51,934 bases of DNA from Siculibacillus sp. (GTDB taxonomy: Bacteria; Pseudomonadota; Alphaproteobacteria; Rhizobiales; Ancalomicrobiaceae). Location: contig JAOTSD010000025.1 in NCBI GenBank assembly GCA_030247555.1, positions 1 through 51,934 of the forward strand. The letters run 5' to 3'. Numbering within the stretch: position 1 is the first letter of the stretch; each line of letters opens with the position of its first letter. This document shows positions 27,342-37,165 of the stretch, in pieces. A program made the translations under genes and the position numbers. The notes below the pieces were generated by a model. The model ran no database searches. It had not been told where the DNA came from and saw nothing but the letters and a program-made list of their open reading frames with translations.

Positions 27342-27854
27342 TCACGGCTTCAGATAGCCGTAGCCCTGGCGTTCGAGCAGGGCGATCTGGGCGACGCCGG
27401 CGCCGATCAGGTCCCCGGTCCGCAACCCGTACAGCGAGGCCGGCTCGATACCGCGCGAGATCAGGGTGTTGCGGCACACCAGGAAGCGAGCGCCCCTCGC
27501 CTTGAGGGCGTCGATGCGGGCGGCGAGCTTCTCGTCCGCCGCGGCGTGGGTCAGGAGGTCGACGCCGTCGCCGTTCATCACCACCACGAGGTCGAGCTCG
27601 CCGGGCTCCAGCGCGGCGAAGTGGTTCTCCATGTTGCCGAGCCAGTTGCGATGTTCGCGACCGAGGTATCCGCCGCCTTCGGTGAGATGGTAGATCACCT
27701 TCTGATGCCCGAAGTCGGTGACGACCCGCGGCACGTCGACTTTCGGTCGGGGACCGACGATGCGCCAGGCCTGCCAGCCGCCGACGGCGATGACGGCGGC
27801 GATCACCGCCACGGCGAGGAGTTTCACATCGATACGGATGGTCGTGGCGGACAT
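27342..27854 (-). CDS. membrane-anchored DsrE-family protein
   Basis: 170 residues. An N-terminal segment LLAVAVIAAVIAVGGW is a signal anchor or uncleaved signal peptide, so the rest should lie in the periplasm. The soluble domain resembles the DsrE/DsrF fold: KVIYHLTEGG, then LDLVVVMNGDGVDLL and RFLVCRNTLISRGI, where the cysteine in VCRNTL is at the position of the active cysteine in DsrE-like proteins. Such proteins bind or transfer sulfur; periplasmic ones accompany Sox systems, but no sox gene is nearby. The ATG at 27854 follows from where the hydrophobic segment begins. Confidence 0.8.
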   Translation of the reverse strand: MSATTIRIDVKLLAVAVIAAVIAVGGWQAWRIVGPRPKVDVPRVVTDFGHQKVIYHLTEGGGYLGREHRNWLGNMENHFAALEPGELDLVVVMNGDGVDLLTHAAADEKLAARIDALKARGARFLVCRNTLISRGIEPASLYGLRTGDLIGAGVAQIALLERQGYGYLKP

Positions 27855-27963
27855 CGGGCGGCTCCGGTGATCGATCGTTCCGTGGATCGGCCGCGTCCCG
27901 GAAAGAGACGCGACGGCGGCGGTCTCCGCATCGGTGCGAAGCTCGTGCCGGATCGAGCGGTCG

Positions 27964-27992
27964 TTGCCGAGGAAGGCGCGTCTTGGTAAAGA
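27964..27992 (+). promoter_or_regulatory. candidate promoter for leuB
   Basis: TTGCCG (27964-27969) and TAAAGA (27987-27992) are spaced by 17 bases, about 60 bases before the leuB ATG. The match to sigma-70 hexamers is partial and I rate it as tentative. Confidence 0.3.
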
Positions 27993-28052
27993 GGCCGGCG
28001 CTCCCCGGGGCCCTCGCGCCCTCCCTCCACCGTCCCAAGAGGTCTCCCACCC

Positions 28053-29165
28053 ATGGCATCCTTCAATCTCTTCCTCCTCCCCGGCGACGGCATCGGCCCG
28101 GAGATCATGGTGCAGGTGAAGGAGGTGCTCTCCTGGTTCGAGAAGCGCGGCGTGGCGAAGTTCGAGACCGAGAGCGGTCTGGTCGGCGGGTGCGCCTACG
28201 ACGCCCACGGCAAGGCGATCTCCGAGAGCGACATGGCGCTGGCGCAGGCCGCCGACGCGGTGCTGTTCGGCGCCGTCGGCGGGCCGAAGTGGGCGGACGT
28301 GCCCTACGACGCGCGCCCGGAAGCGGGCCTGCTGCGCCTCAGGAAGGACCTCGGCCTCTTCGCCAACCTGCGTCCGGCCATCTGCTATCCGGCGCTCGCC
28401 TCGGCCTCGTCGCTGAAGCCGGAACTGGTCGAGGGTCTCGACATCCTGATCGTCCGCGAACTCACCGGCGGCGTCTACTTCGGCGAGCCGAAGGAGATCG
28501 TGACGCTGGAGAACGGCGAGAAGCGCGCCGTCGACACCCAGGTCTATTCGACCCACGAGATCGAGCGCATCGCCCGCGTCGCCTTCGACCTCGCCGGGAC
28601 GCGCCGCAACAAGGTCTCCTCGGCCGAGAAGCACAACGTCATGAAGTCCGGCGTGCTGTGGAAGCAGGTGGTGACGAAGGTCGGCAAGGAGGAGTATCCG
28701 CAGGTCGAGCTCGAGCACGTGCTCGCCGACAACTGCGCCATGCAGCTGGTCCGCCGGCCCAAGCAGTACGACGTCATCGTCTGCGACAACCTGTTCGGCG
28801 ACATCCTCTCCGACGTCGCGGCGATGCTGACCGGCTCGCTCGGCATGCTGCCCTCGGCCTCGCTCGGCGCTCCCGACGCGGTGACGGGCAAGCGCAAATC
28901 GCTCTACGAGCCGGTCCACGGCTCGGCCCCCGACATCGCCGGCAAGGGTCTCGCCAACCCGATCGCGATGATCGGCTCCTTCGCGATGGCGCTGCGCTAT
29001 TCGTTCGGCCTCGGCGACGCCGCCGACCTGCTCGACAAGGCGATCAGCCGCGTCCTCGACGGCGGCACCCGCACCGCCGACATCGCCGCGCCGGGCGAGA
29101 ACACCGTCTCGACCACCGAGATGGGCGCGGCGATCGTCGCGGCGCTGAACGAAATCTCGGCCTGA
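28053..29165 (+). CDS. leuB: 3-isopropylmalate dehydrogenase
   Basis: NAD-dependent enzyme of leucine biosynthesis, 370 residues, oxidatively decarboxylating 3-isopropylmalate. It begins with [12 protein letters not shown]. The NAD and substrate sites include GGPKWAD with the following [21 protein letters not shown], and [11 protein letters not shown]. The family signature is [27 protein letters not shown]. leuA, leuC and leuD are not in the window. A very strong terminator follows, so leuB ends its transcript. Confidence 0.97.
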   Translation: MASFNLFLLPGDGIGPEIMVQVKEVLSWFEKRGVAKFETESGLVGGCAYDAHGKAISESDMALAQAADAVLFGAVGGPKWADVPYDARPEAGLLRLRKDLGLFANLRPAICYPALASASSLKPELVEGLDILIVRELTGGVYFGEPKEIVTLENGEKRAVDTQVYSTHEIERIARVAFDLAGTRRNKVSSAEKHNVMKSGVLWKQVVTKVGKEEYPQVELEHVLADNCAMQLVRRPKQYDVIVCDNLFGDILSDVAAMLTGSLGMLPSASLGAPDAVTGKRKSLYEPVHGSAPDIAGKGLANPIAMIGSFAMALRYSFGLGDAADLLDKAISRVLDGGTRTADIAAPGENTVSTTEMGAAIVAALNEISA

Positions 29166-29190
29166 TCCGACCCGCATCGAACGCTCGACC

Positions 29191-29229
29191 CCGCGAGGCC
29201 CCGGAGCCGATGGCTCCGGGGCCTCGCGG
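29191..29229 (+). terminator. strong hairpin terminator after leuB
   Basis: A perfect 18-bp stem starts CCGCGAGGCCCCGGAGCC at 29191-29208 and is closed by its exact complement at 29212-29229, with the three-base loop GAT. It begins 25 bases after the leuB stop. The following bases CTTCCGCCTACG contain few U residues, but the stem is the strongest in the window. Confidence 0.8.
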
Positions 29230-29341
29230 CTTCCGCCTACGTCGAACGACGGGCGCGATCGCGCCGCAACGCACTTGCATCGCACTGCACACGGTTTAGG
29301 CTGGCGCTCGGACGATCAATTCGTGAGCAGGGACCCTCGCC

Positions 29342-32300
29342 TTGGCCATCCAGACCGCGCTGCACCACGTCACCGCCTATTCCTACGACCGTCCGGTCCA
29401 GCTCGGGCCGCAGATCATCCGGTTGCGTCCGGCGCCGCACTGCCGCACGAAGGTCACGAGTTACTCGCTGCGGGTCACCCCGGAGAACCATTTCGTCAAC
29501 TGGCAGCAGGACCCGCACGGCAACTGGGCGGCGCGTTTCGTCTTCCCGGAGAAGACCACCGAATTCCGCGTCGAGGTGGACCTCATCGCCGAACTGGCGG
29601 TCTACAATCCCTTCGATTTCTTCGTCGAGGAATACGGCGAGACGTTCCCCTTCCGGTACAAGCCGGAGCTCGAATACGAACTGAAGCCCTATCTGACTCC
29701 GGAGAAGACGGGGGAGCGTTTCGAGACCTATCTCGAGACGATCTCGCGCGAGCCGCACAACACGGTGACTTTCTTGGTGGCGCTCAACCAGCGCCTGTCG
29801 GAGGACATCCGCTACGTCATCCGCATGGAGCCCGGCGTCCAGGAGCCGGACGAGACGCTGGAGCTGAAGTCGGGCTCCTGCCGCGACACGGCGTGGTTGC
29901 TCGTCCAGATCCTCAGGCGCCTGGGGCTCGCCGCCCGCTTCGTCTCCGGCTACCTGATCCAGTTGAAGCCGGACGTGAAGGCGCTCGACGGCCCGTCGGG
30001 CACCGACCACGACTTCACCGATCTGCACGCTTGGGCGGAAGTCTATCTGCCGGGGGCCGGCTGGATCGGCCTCGACCCGACCTCCGGCCTCTTCGCCGGG
30101 GAGGGCCATCTGCCGCTCTGCGGTACGCCGCACCATCGCTCCGCCGCCCCGATCACCGGTCTGGTCGATCCGGCCGAGGTGACGTTCGATTTCAGGATGC
30201 GGGTCGACCGCATCGCCGAAAAGCCGCGCGTGACCGCGCCCTTCTCCGACGAAGCGTGGGATGCGCTCGACGCGCTCGGTCGTCGGGTCGACGAGGATCT
30301 GGCGCGCGACGACGTGCGGCTCACCATGGGCGGCGAGCCGACGTTCGTGTCGATCGACGACTATCAGTCGGCCGAATGGAACACCGCTGCGGTCGGTCCG
30401 ACCAAACGCGAGCTCGCCGACACGCTCATCCGGCGGCTCAGGCAGACCTTCGCGCCGGGCGGCTTCCTGCATCATGGTCAGGGCAAGTGGTATCCGGGCG
30501 AGAGCCTGCCGCGCTGGGCCTTCGCGCTCTACTGGCGCAAGGACGGCAAGCCGATCTGGCGCGATCCGGCGCTGATCGCGCTCGAGGCCGGCCGACGCGA
30601 GGCGACGGTCGATCAGTCGCGCATTCTCGCCGAGGGGATTGCCGAGCGTCTCGACATCGGCTCGGACTACGTCGTTCCGGCCTACGAGGATCCGGCGCAC
30701 TGGCTGGTCCAGGAGGCGAAATTGCCGGTCAATGCCGATCCGGCGGACTCCAAGCTCGACAATCCGGAGGATCGTCACCGCATCGCCCGCGTCTTCGATC
30801 ACGGACTGAGCAACCCGACCGGCCACGTCCTGCCGGTGCAGCGTTGGCAGAGCCGGGCCGGCAAGGGCTGGTTCTCGGAGAAGTGGCGGTTGCGCCGGGA
30901 CAAGCTCTTCCTCATCCCCGGCGATTCACCCGTGGGCTACCGGTTGCCGATCGCCACGCTGCCGTGGATCTCGCCGGCGTCCTATCCCTACATCATGGAG
31001 ATGGATCCGTTCGCTGAACGACCGGACCTGCCGGATCCCGACGACCTCGCCCAGGCCTATCGCCGCTCCGGGCCGGCGCGGCGCGCCACACAACGGTGGG
31101 TCGAGGAGATCGGCGCCGACAAGGTGCGCACGGCGTTGTCGATCGAGCCGCGTGACGGAATCCTCAACATCTTCATGCCGCCGGTCGAAACGCTCGACGA
31201 CTATCTCGAGCTCCTCGCCGCGATCGAGGTCACGGCGGAAGCCCATGGTCTGCCGGTGCACATCGAAGGCTATCCGCCGCCGATCGATCCGCGGCTCGAG
31301 GTGATCAAGGTGACGCCGGATCCCGGCGTCATCGAGGTCAACGTCCAGCCGGCGGCGTCGTGGGACGAGTGCGTGGCGATCACCACCGAGCTCTACGAGG
31401 AGGCCCGTCTGGCCCGCCTCGGCACCGAGAAATTCATGATCGACGGGCGTCACACCGGAACCGGCGGCGGCAACCACGTGGTGGTCGGCGCCCGCTTCCC
31501 CGTCGACAGTCCGTTCCTGCGCCGGCCCGATCTGCTCAAGAGCCTGGTGCTCCATTGGCAGCGCCATCCGTCGCTGTCCTATCTGTTCTCGGGTCTGTTC
31601 ATCGGCCCGACGTCGCAGGCGCCGCGGGTCGACGAGGCGCGCCACGATGGCCTCTATGAACTCGAGATCGCGATGGCGAGCGTGCCGATGCCGGGCGAAG
31701 GGCCGCCGCCGGCGCCGTGGCTCACCGACCGGTTGTTCCGCAATCTCCTCGTCGACGTCTCGGGCAACACCCATCGGACCGAGATCTGCATCGACAAGCT
31801 CTTCTCGCCGGACGGGCCGACCGGGCGGCTCGGGCTGGTCGAGTTCCGCTGCTTCGAGATGCCGCCGGACGCGCGCATGTCGCTCGCGCAACAATTGCTG
31901 CTGCGCGCGCTGATCGCCAAGCTGTGGCGACAACCGCTGCAGGGCGAGTTCGTGCGCTGGGGCACCTCGCTGCACGACCGGTTCATGCTGCCGCATTTCG
32001 TCTGGGAGGACTTCCTCGGGGTCCTCTCCGATCTCGAACGTTCGGGCTACGCCTTCGATCCGCTGTGGTTCAAGGCGCAGTACGAGTTCCGCTTCCCCTA
32101 CTACGGGACGGTCGAACACGGCGGCATGAAGCTCGAGATCCGTCAGGCGCTGGAGCCCTGGCACGTCACCGGCGAAGAAGGCGCATCCGGTGGCACGGTG
32201 CGCTTCGTCGACAGTTCGGTCGAACGCCTGCAGGTCAAGGTCGAGGGCTTCAACCCGACGCGGCACATCGTCACCGCCAACGGTCGACCGGTACCCCTCA

Positions 32301-32644
32301 CCTCGACCGGAGTCGTCGGCGAGGCGGTCGCCGGCGTGCGCTTCAAGGCGTGGCAACCGGCCTCGGGCTTCCACCCGACCATCCCGCCGCAGGCGCCGAT
32401 CACCTTCGACATCGTCGACAAGTGGACGGGGCGGTCGATCGGCGGCTGCGTCTATCACGTCGCCCATCCCGGCGGGCGGAACTACGAGACCTTCCCGGTC
32501 AATTCCTACGAGGCGGAGGCGAGGCGGCTCGCCCGCTTCGTCGATCACGGCCACACTCCGGGCTTCGTCGTGGTGCCGCAGGCGGAGCGCACCGGCGAAT
32601 ATCCCTTGACACTCGACCTCAGACGCGCCCCCTCTCGGGGCTGA
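29342..32644 (+). CDS. transglutaminase-like protein with DUF2126 domain
   Basis: Large protein of 1100 residues from a TTG start. The N-terminal 270 residues are a bacterial transglutaminase-like domain with the triad C180 (SGSCRDTAW), H229 ([11 protein letters not shown]) and D245 (GLDPTSGL), preceded by the beta-strand domain [20 protein letters not shown]. The rest is the long DUF2126 region, which includes [19 protein letters not shown] and [17 protein letters not shown] and resembles glutamine-synthetase-type amidoligase folds described by Iyer and Aravind. It is followed by the ATP-grasp/alpha-E and second transglutaminase genes, a conserved trio predicted to make or modify a peptide. 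No signal peptide is seen. A TTGCAT-16-TAGGCT pair at 29275-29302 may be its promoter. Confidence 0.92.
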   Translation: MAIQTALHHVTAYSYDRPVQLGPQIIRLRPAPHCRTKVTSYSLRVTPENHFVNWQQDPHGNWAARFVFPEKTTEFRVEVDLIAELAVYNPFDFFVEEYGETFPFRYKPELEYELKPYLTPEKTGERFETYLETISREPHNTVTFLVALNQRLSEDIRYVIRMEPGVQEPDETLELKSGSCRDTAWLLVQILRRLGLAARFVSGYLIQLKPDVKALDGPSGTDHDFTDLHAWAEVYLPGAGWIGLDPTSGLFAGEGHLPLCGTPHHRSAAPITGLVDPAEVTFDFRMRVDRIAEKPRVTAPFSDEAWDALDALGRRVDEDLARDDVRLTMGGEPTFVSIDDYQSAEWNTAAVGPTKRELADTLIRRLRQTFAPGGFLHHGQGKWYPGESLPRWAFALYWRKDGKPIWRDPALIALEAGRREATVDQSRILAEGIAERLDIGSDYVVPAYEDPAHWLVQEAKLPVNADPADSKLDNPEDRHRIARVFDHGLSNPTGHVLPVQRWQSRAGKGWFSEKWRLRRDKLFLIPGDSPVGYRLPIATLPWISPASYPYIMEMDPFAERPDLPDPDDLAQAYRRSGPARRATQRWVEEIGADKVRTALSIEPRDGILNIFMPPVETLDDYLELLAAIEVTAEAHGLPVHIEGYPPPIDPRLEVIKVTPDPGVIEVNVQPAASWDECVAITTELYEEARLARLGTEKFMIDGRHTGTGGGNHVVVGARFPVDSPFLRRPDLLKSLVLHWQRHPSLSYLFSGLFIGPTSQAPRVDEARHDGLYELEIAMASVPMPGEGPPPAPWLTDRLFRNLLVDVSGNTHRTEICIDKLFSPDGPTGRLGLVEFRCFEMPPDARMSLAQQLLLRALIAKLWRQPLQGEFVRWGTSLHDRFMLPHFVWEDFLGVLSDLERSGYAFDPLWFKAQYEFRFPYYGTVEHGGMKLEIRQALEPWHVTGEEGASGGTVRFVDSSVERLQVKVEGFNPTRHIVTANGRPVPLTSTGVVGEAVAGVRFKAWQPASGFHPTIPPQAPITFDIVDKWTGRSIGGCVYHVAHPGGRNYETFPVNSYEAEARRLARFVDHGHTPGFVVVPQAERTGEYPLTLDLRRAPSRG

Positions 32645-32668
32645 CGAGACGGACTTCCGGGGGGCGAC

Positions 32669-35173
32669 GTGCCGTCGACGCAGCTCGAACTGGCGATGCG
32701 ATGGAAGGGCGAGATCGATGCCGATCTCGCCCCGTTCCTCGTCGGCTATCGACCGGTGCCCGGGGTCCACGACGAACTGGTCGACGCGACCGGCCGGGTC
32801 CGGCCGCACTGGGCGGCGATGCTCGGGCGGCTGGCGAGATTCGGCCGGCCGGAAATCGACCGGCGCTTCGCCGAGGCCGACCGCAGGCTCGCCGAATCGG
32901 GGGTGGTCTACCGCGTCTACGGCGACGACACCGACCGACCCTGGCCGCTGGCTCATCTGCCGATCGTCGTCGATGCGCCCGATTGGGCGGTGCTGGCCGA
33001 GGGCGTGCTGCAGAGGGCGCGGCTCTTCGAGGCGATCCTCGACGACCTGATGGGCGAGGCCCGTCTCGTCGGCGATGGGGTGCTGCCGGCGGCGCTCGTC
33101 GCCGGCAATCCCGAGTTCCTGCGACCGCTCGCCGGCATCCGGCCGAAGGGCGGGGCGCATCTGCACGTCTATGCCGCCGACGTCAGCCGCGCCCCGGACG
33201 GGCGCTGGTGGGTGCTCGCCGACCGGACCCAGGCGCCGTCGGGAGCCGGCTACGCCATCGAGAACCGCATCGCCGTGTCGCGGGCGCTGCCGGAACTCTT
33301 CGACGCGTTGGGGGTCGAGCGGCAGGGGCCGTTCTTCCAGGCGATGCGCTCCGGGCTGGCGGCGGCGAGCGGGCGGGAGGATCCGCGCGTCGCGCTGCTG
33401 ACGCCGGGGCCGTGGAACGAGACCCATTTCGAACACGCCTATCTCGCCCGGGTGCTCGGTTTTCAATTGGTCGAGGGGAGCGATCTCGCCGCTTCGCCGG
33501 AAGGCGTGGCCGTGCGCACCGTCGCCGGCCTCGGTCGGGTCGACGTCATCGTCCGGCGCATCGACGCCGATTGGGCCGATCCGTTGGAACTCGACCCCTC
33601 GTCCCGCCTCGGCGTGCCCGGGCTGGTCGAGGCGGTCCGCAACGGCCGGGTGGTGATGGCCAATTCTCTCGGCTCCGGACTCGTCGAGGCGCCGGCGCTC
33701 GCCGGCTATCTGCCGGGGATCGCCCACCGGCTGACCGGCGAGACCCTGATCCTGCCCAACGTCGCCACCTGGTGGTGCGGCGAGGCGGCCGCGCGCGAGT
33801 CGGTGGCGGCCAACCTCGACCGGTTGATGCTGTCGCCGGCTTTCGGTCGGTCGTTGCACGGCATCCTCGATTCCACCGGCATCCTCGGGACCCGCCTGTC
33901 GGGCGCCGAGCGGACGCGGATCTCGACGCTGCTCGAGCGGCGCGGCGTCGACTTCGTCGGTCGCGAGCCGCTGCGCCTGTCGACGGCACCGGTGTGGGAG
34001 AAGGGACGGCTGGTGCCGCGACCCTTCGCCATCCGCGTCTTCGCCGCCCGTACCCCGGAGGGGTGGACGGTCATGCCGGGCGGACTCGCTCGTATCTCCG
34101 AACGCGAGGACGTGCGCAGTCTGTCGATGCAGCGCGGCGGGAGATCGGCCGACGTCTGGGTCCTCGGCCCGCGCTCGGTGTCGAAGCCGGAGACCCGGCT
34201 CGTGCCGGAGCCCGAGGCGGTCGAGATCCGCCGCGACGCCGGCATCCTGCCGGCGCGGATGGCCGACAACCTCTTCTGGTTCGGTCGTTATCTCGAACGC
34301 GCCGAGATCACGCTGCGCCTGCTGCGCGGCCTCGCCGGCCACGGCGACGACGGCGTCGCCGAGACCTCGCGCGACATCGCCCGGCGCATCGGCCGGCTGC
34401 TCGTCGCCTGGGGGGCGGTGGCGCCCGAAGCCACCGGCGAAGAGATCGCCGCCGAGGCCACCCGCGGGACGTCGCCGGGATCGGTGGCGACGCTGATCGG
34501 CGCGGCGCACCGAACCGGGGCGGTGGTGCGCGATCGGCTGTCGCCGGATTGCTGGCGGGCGCTGGTCGATCTGCGCGACCGGCTCGCCACTCGGCCCGGG
34601 GAAGACCGCCGGCCACGCTCGGTCGATGGCGAGATCGAGGCGGTGCTGCGGGCGCTGGCGGCGGTGGTCGGGCTCGCCCACGAGACGATGAACCGGCGCG
34701 AGGGCTGGCGCTTCTTCGACCTCGGGCGGCGGATCGAACGCGGCATCGGGTTGGCGCGGGTGGCGCGCGCCTTCGCCACCGTCGGGGCCGAGCCGGAGAT
34801 GCTCGATCTGCTGCTCGACCTCGCCGACGGCCGGGTCACCCATCGCAGCCGCTACATCACCGGGCCGGCGCGGCGCCCCGTGCTCGATCTGGTGCTCCTC
34901 GACGAGGGGCATCCCCGTGCCGTCGCCTTCCAGGTGGCGCGCATCGCCGAACACCTCGCCCGGCTGACCGGCCGCAGCGAGGGAGACCTGCTGGAGCCGG
35001 CCGAGCGGCTCGCCCACCGGCTCGCCGCCTCCCTGGAGACGAGCGACGCCGGCGTCTTCGACGCCGCCCGGATCGAGACGATCGAGATGGAGTTGATGGG
35101 CATCTCCGACCGGGTGACCGCCCATTGGTTCGGTCGCTCACTGCCGCTCGCCGACGACGAGGCGGAGGAGTGA
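32669..35173 (+). CDS. circularly permuted ATP-grasp fused to alpha-E domain
   Basis: 834 residues in two parts. The first 520 or so are the circularly permuted ATP-grasp (DUF404/DUF407 type): RPKGGAHLHVYAADVSRAPDG, WWVLADRTQAPSGAGYAIENR, LLTPGPWNETHFEHAYLAR and VVMANSLGSGLVEAPAL are recognisable. From about residue 530 (ILPARMADNLFWFGRYLERAE) begins the helical alpha-E domain (DUF403), which continues to the end. In many bacteria these are separate genes; here they are fused. Such ATP-grasps are predicted to form peptide or amide bonds. It begins 24 bases after the DUF2126 gene and ends six bases before the next, so the three form one operon. Confidence 0.93.
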   Translation: MPSTQLELAMRWKGEIDADLAPFLVGYRPVPGVHDELVDATGRVRPHWAAMLGRLARFGRPEIDRRFAEADRRLAESGVVYRVYGDDTDRPWPLAHLPIVVDAPDWAVLAEGVLQRARLFEAILDDLMGEARLVGDGVLPAALVAGNPEFLRPLAGIRPKGGAHLHVYAADVSRAPDGRWWVLADRTQAPSGAGYAIENRIAVSRALPELFDALGVERQGPFFQAMRSGLAAASGREDPRVALLTPGPWNETHFEHAYLARVLGFQLVEGSDLAASPEGVAVRTVAGLGRVDVIVRRIDADWADPLELDPSSRLGVPGLVEAVRNGRVVMANSLGSGLVEAPALAGYLPGIAHRLTGETLILPNVATWWCGEAAARESVAANLDRLMLSPAFGRSLHGILDSTGILGTRLSGAERTRISTLLERRGVDFVGREPLRLSTAPVWEKGRLVPRPFAIRVFAARTPEGWTVMPGGLARISEREDVRSLSMQRGGRSADVWVLGPRSVSKPETRLVPEPEAVEIRRDAGILPARMADNLFWFGRYLERAEITLRLLRGLAGHGDDGVAETSRDIARRIGRLLVAWGAVAPEATGEEIAAEATRGTSPGSVATLIGAAHRTGAVVRDRLSPDCWRALVDLRDRLATRPGEDRRPRSVDGEIEAVLRALAAVVGLAHETMNRREGWRFFDLGRRIERGIGLARVARAFATVGAEPEMLDLLLDLADGRVTHRSRYITGPARRPVLDLVLLDEGHPRAVAFQVARIAEHLARLTGRSEGDLLEPAERLAHRLAASLETSDAGVFDAARIETIEMELMGISDRVTAHWFGRSLPLADDEAEE

Positions 35174-35178
35174 GGCCG

Positions 35179-36117
35179 ATGCGCTACGACGTCACGCAGG
35201 TCACGGTCTACGACTGGGGGGCGGCGGTGCCCTTCGCCGACTGCGCCTTCCGCCTGATCCCGATCGAGCGGCGCGGCCAGCGCGTCCACGCTTCCGAACT
35301 CTCGGTCGACCCGGCCGCCTCCACCATGGTCGACGGACTCGATTACTGGGGCAATCACGTCACGCGGGTCGGGTTTCGCCGTTCGCACCGCCGCCTCACC
35401 ATCCGCGCCACCGCCACGGTGACGGTGGCGCCGCCACCGCGCCTCGACCCCGACCCGAGCCCGGCACACGAAGTGATCCGCGATCTCGCCCAGCGCTCGC
35501 GGTCGACCGCGCCGGACGATCCGGTCCACTTCACCTTCCCCTCGCGCTGGGTGCCGCTCACCCCGGCGGTGACCGACTGGGCGGCGGCCTCCTTCCCGCC
35601 GGGGCGGACGATCGCCGCCGGTGCACTCGACCTGACGCGACGCATCCGCGCCGACTTCGCCTACGACCCGGCCGCCACCGACGTGGCGACACCGCTCGCC
35701 CGCGCCTTCCAGGCGCGACGCGGGGTCTGTCAGGACTTCGCCCACGTGATGATCGCCGGCCTGCGCGGCCTCGGCCTGCCGGCCGCCTACGTCTCGGGCT
35801 ATCTCAGGACGGTGCCGCCTCCGGGTCAGAAGAAGCTCGCCGGCGCCGATGCCATGCACGCCTGGGTCGAGGTGTGGTGCGGGCCGGATCTCGGCTGGAT
35901 CGGCTTCGATCCGACCAATGGCATCGTCGCCGGCGACGATCACATCGTCGTCGGTCACGGTCGCGACTACACCGACGTCTCGCCGGTCACCGGCATCATC
36001 CTCACAGCGGGATCGCAGGGGCTCGCCGTCGCCGTCGACGTGATCGAGGTCGAGGGCGATGCGCCGTCGTCGGCAGGGGCGCGAGAAATGTCGTGCCCGG
36101 CGCCGGCACATACGTGA
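35179..36117 (+). CDS. transglutaminase-like cysteine protease family protein
   Basis: 312 residues. It starts with the beta domain typical of this family (YDVTQVTVYDWGAAVPFADCAFRL), then the transglutaminase core with C184 (RRGVCQDFAH), H227 (DAMHAWVEVWC) and D244 (IGFDPTNG). It is probably a peptidase or amide-transferring enzyme acting with the two upstream proteins on a common peptide. The ATG at 35179 lies six bases after the previous stop, with GGAGGAG overlapping the end of that gene. Confidence 0.93.
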   Translation: MRYDVTQVTVYDWGAAVPFADCAFRLIPIERRGQRVHASELSVDPAASTMVDGLDYWGNHVTRVGFRRSHRRLTIRATATVTVAPPPRLDPDPSPAHEVIRDLAQRSRSTAPDDPVHFTFPSRWVPLTPAVTDWAAASFPPGRTIAAGALDLTRRIRADFAYDPAATDVATPLARAFQARRGVCQDFAHVMIAGLRGLGLPAAYVSGYLRTVPPPGQKKLAGADAMHAWVEVWCGPDLGWIGFDPTNGIVAGDDHIVVGHGRDYTDVSPVTGIILTAGSQGLAVAVDVIEVEGDAPSSAGAREMSCPAPAHT

Positions 36118-36132
36118 TTCCCCTTGCAATCG

Positions 36133-36144
36133 GCGCAATTGCGC
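36133..36144. promoter_or_regulatory. palindrome upstream of the DUF2189 gene
   Basis: GCGCAATTGCGC is a perfect 12-base palindrome about 90 bases before the DUF2189 start and 15 bases after the transglutaminase stop. TTGCAA lies just upstream and TAATCG just downstream, so it could be an operator within a promoter. No regulator is suggested by context. Confidence 0.3.
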
Positions 36145-36233
36145 GGATCTAATCGATACAAAGAGGCGTTCGGACGATCGCGGGTCGGTCGGTGACCATC
36201 GCGCGTGGAGCCGACGCGGGCGGAGGGGCGACC

Positions 36234-37064
36234 ATGAGCGATGTGAACGCGATGTCCGGCGATCCCGGACGCAGTGCGGAAGCGGCGGCCGAACACCTGC
36301 GGCGCCAGCCGAAGGTCAGGAACATCGACGGGCGCGACATCGCCGCGGCCTTCGCCTCCGGCCTCGCCGACTTTCGCGCCGCGCCGCTCTTCGGCCTGTT
36401 CTTCGGCGGATTCTACGCCGTCGGCGGTCTCTTCCTGGTGTGGCTGACGTTCTGGACCGGCCTGGGCTATCTGACCTACCCCTTCGCCGCCGGCTTCGCG
36501 CTGCTCGGTCCCTTCGTGGCGGTCGGCTGCTACGAGGTGAGCCGGCGTCGGGAGGCGGGGATCGCGCTCGACTGGCGCGGTGTCATCGGCGTGGTGTTCG
36601 ACCAGAGCCGGCGCGAGGTCGGCTGGATGGCCTTCGTCACGCTCTTCATCTTCATCATCTGGATGTACCAGATCCGGATGCTGCTGGTGCTCTGTCTGGG
36701 ATTCAAGAGCTTCGTCACCGTCCACGAGTTCGTCCAGGTGGTCACCTCGACGCCGGAGGGCTGGATCTTCCTCGGCATCGGACACCTCGACGGGGCCATC
36801 CTGTCGTTGGTGGCCTTCACCTTGACGGTGGTGTCGTTCCCGCTGTTGCTCGATCGCGACGTCGATTTCATCACCGCGATGATCACCTCGGTGAAGGCGG
36901 TCTTCGTCAACCCGAAGACGATGATCGTCTGGGCGGCGATCGTCACCGGGTTGATGGTGCTGGCGGTGCTGCCGGCCTTCCTCGGTCTGTTCGTGGTGTT
37001 GCCGGTGCTCGGGCACACCACCTGGCATCTCTACCGCCGGGTGGTGGAGCCGCCGCAGGTGTGA
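36234..37064 (+). CDS. DUF2189 integral membrane protein
   Basis: 276 residues with about six hydrophobic segments (for example FFGGFYAVGGLFLVWLTFW, WMAFVTLFIFIIWMYQI, MIVWAAIVTGLMVLAVLPA). The N-terminal RNIDGRDIAAAFASGLADFRAAPLFGLFF and the centre YEVSRRREAGIALDW are typical of the DUF2189 family of inner-membrane proteins of unknown function, often near terminal oxidase or stress genes. The ATG at 36234 has GGAGGGG upstream; the frame is open from 36192 but that part is unlike the family. Confidence 0.88.
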   Translation: MSDVNAMSGDPGRSAEAAAEHLRRQPKVRNIDGRDIAAAFASGLADFRAAPLFGLFFGGFYAVGGLFLVWLTFWTGLGYLTYPFAAGFALLGPFVAVGCYEVSRRREAGIALDWRGVIGVVFDQSRREVGWMAFVTLFIFIIWMYQIRMLLVLCLGFKSFVTVHEFVQVVTSTPEGWIFLGIGHLDGAILSLVAFTLTVVSFPLLLDRDVDFITAMITSVKAVFVNPKTMIVWAAIVTGLMVLAVLPAFLGLFVVLPVLGHTTWHLYRRVVEPPQV

Positions 37065-37137
37065 CGCGGCGCCCGTCGCCGCGCCCTCCGGACGAGTCCC
37101 GGGATGTCGGCCGGGCGGGATCGGCCGAGAACCATCG

Positions 37138-37165
37138 ACCGAGCACGATCAACCGAGCACGATCA
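37138..37165. repeat. 14-base tandem duplication at the 3' end of the L,D-transpeptidase gene
   Basis: The 14-base unit ACCGAGCACGATCA occurs twice back to back (37138-37151 and 37152-37165). On the minus strand the upstream copy encodes the last residues IVLG and the next copy begins with the TGA stop and continues beyond it. Confidence 0.8.

Noticed and set aside
30926-35125. Long open frame of about 1,400 codons on the minus strand opposite the DUF2126 and ATP-grasp genes
   Set aside because: Its translation is rich in Arg, Asp, Gly and His with no recognisable domain. It is a by-product of very high third-position GC in the real plus-strand genes.
31717-36117. Open frame of about 1,470 codons on the plus strand in another frame
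   Set aside because: Most of it is an Arg/Gly/Ala-rich shadow of the ATP-grasp gene; only the last 312 codons, from 35179, are the real transglutaminase gene.
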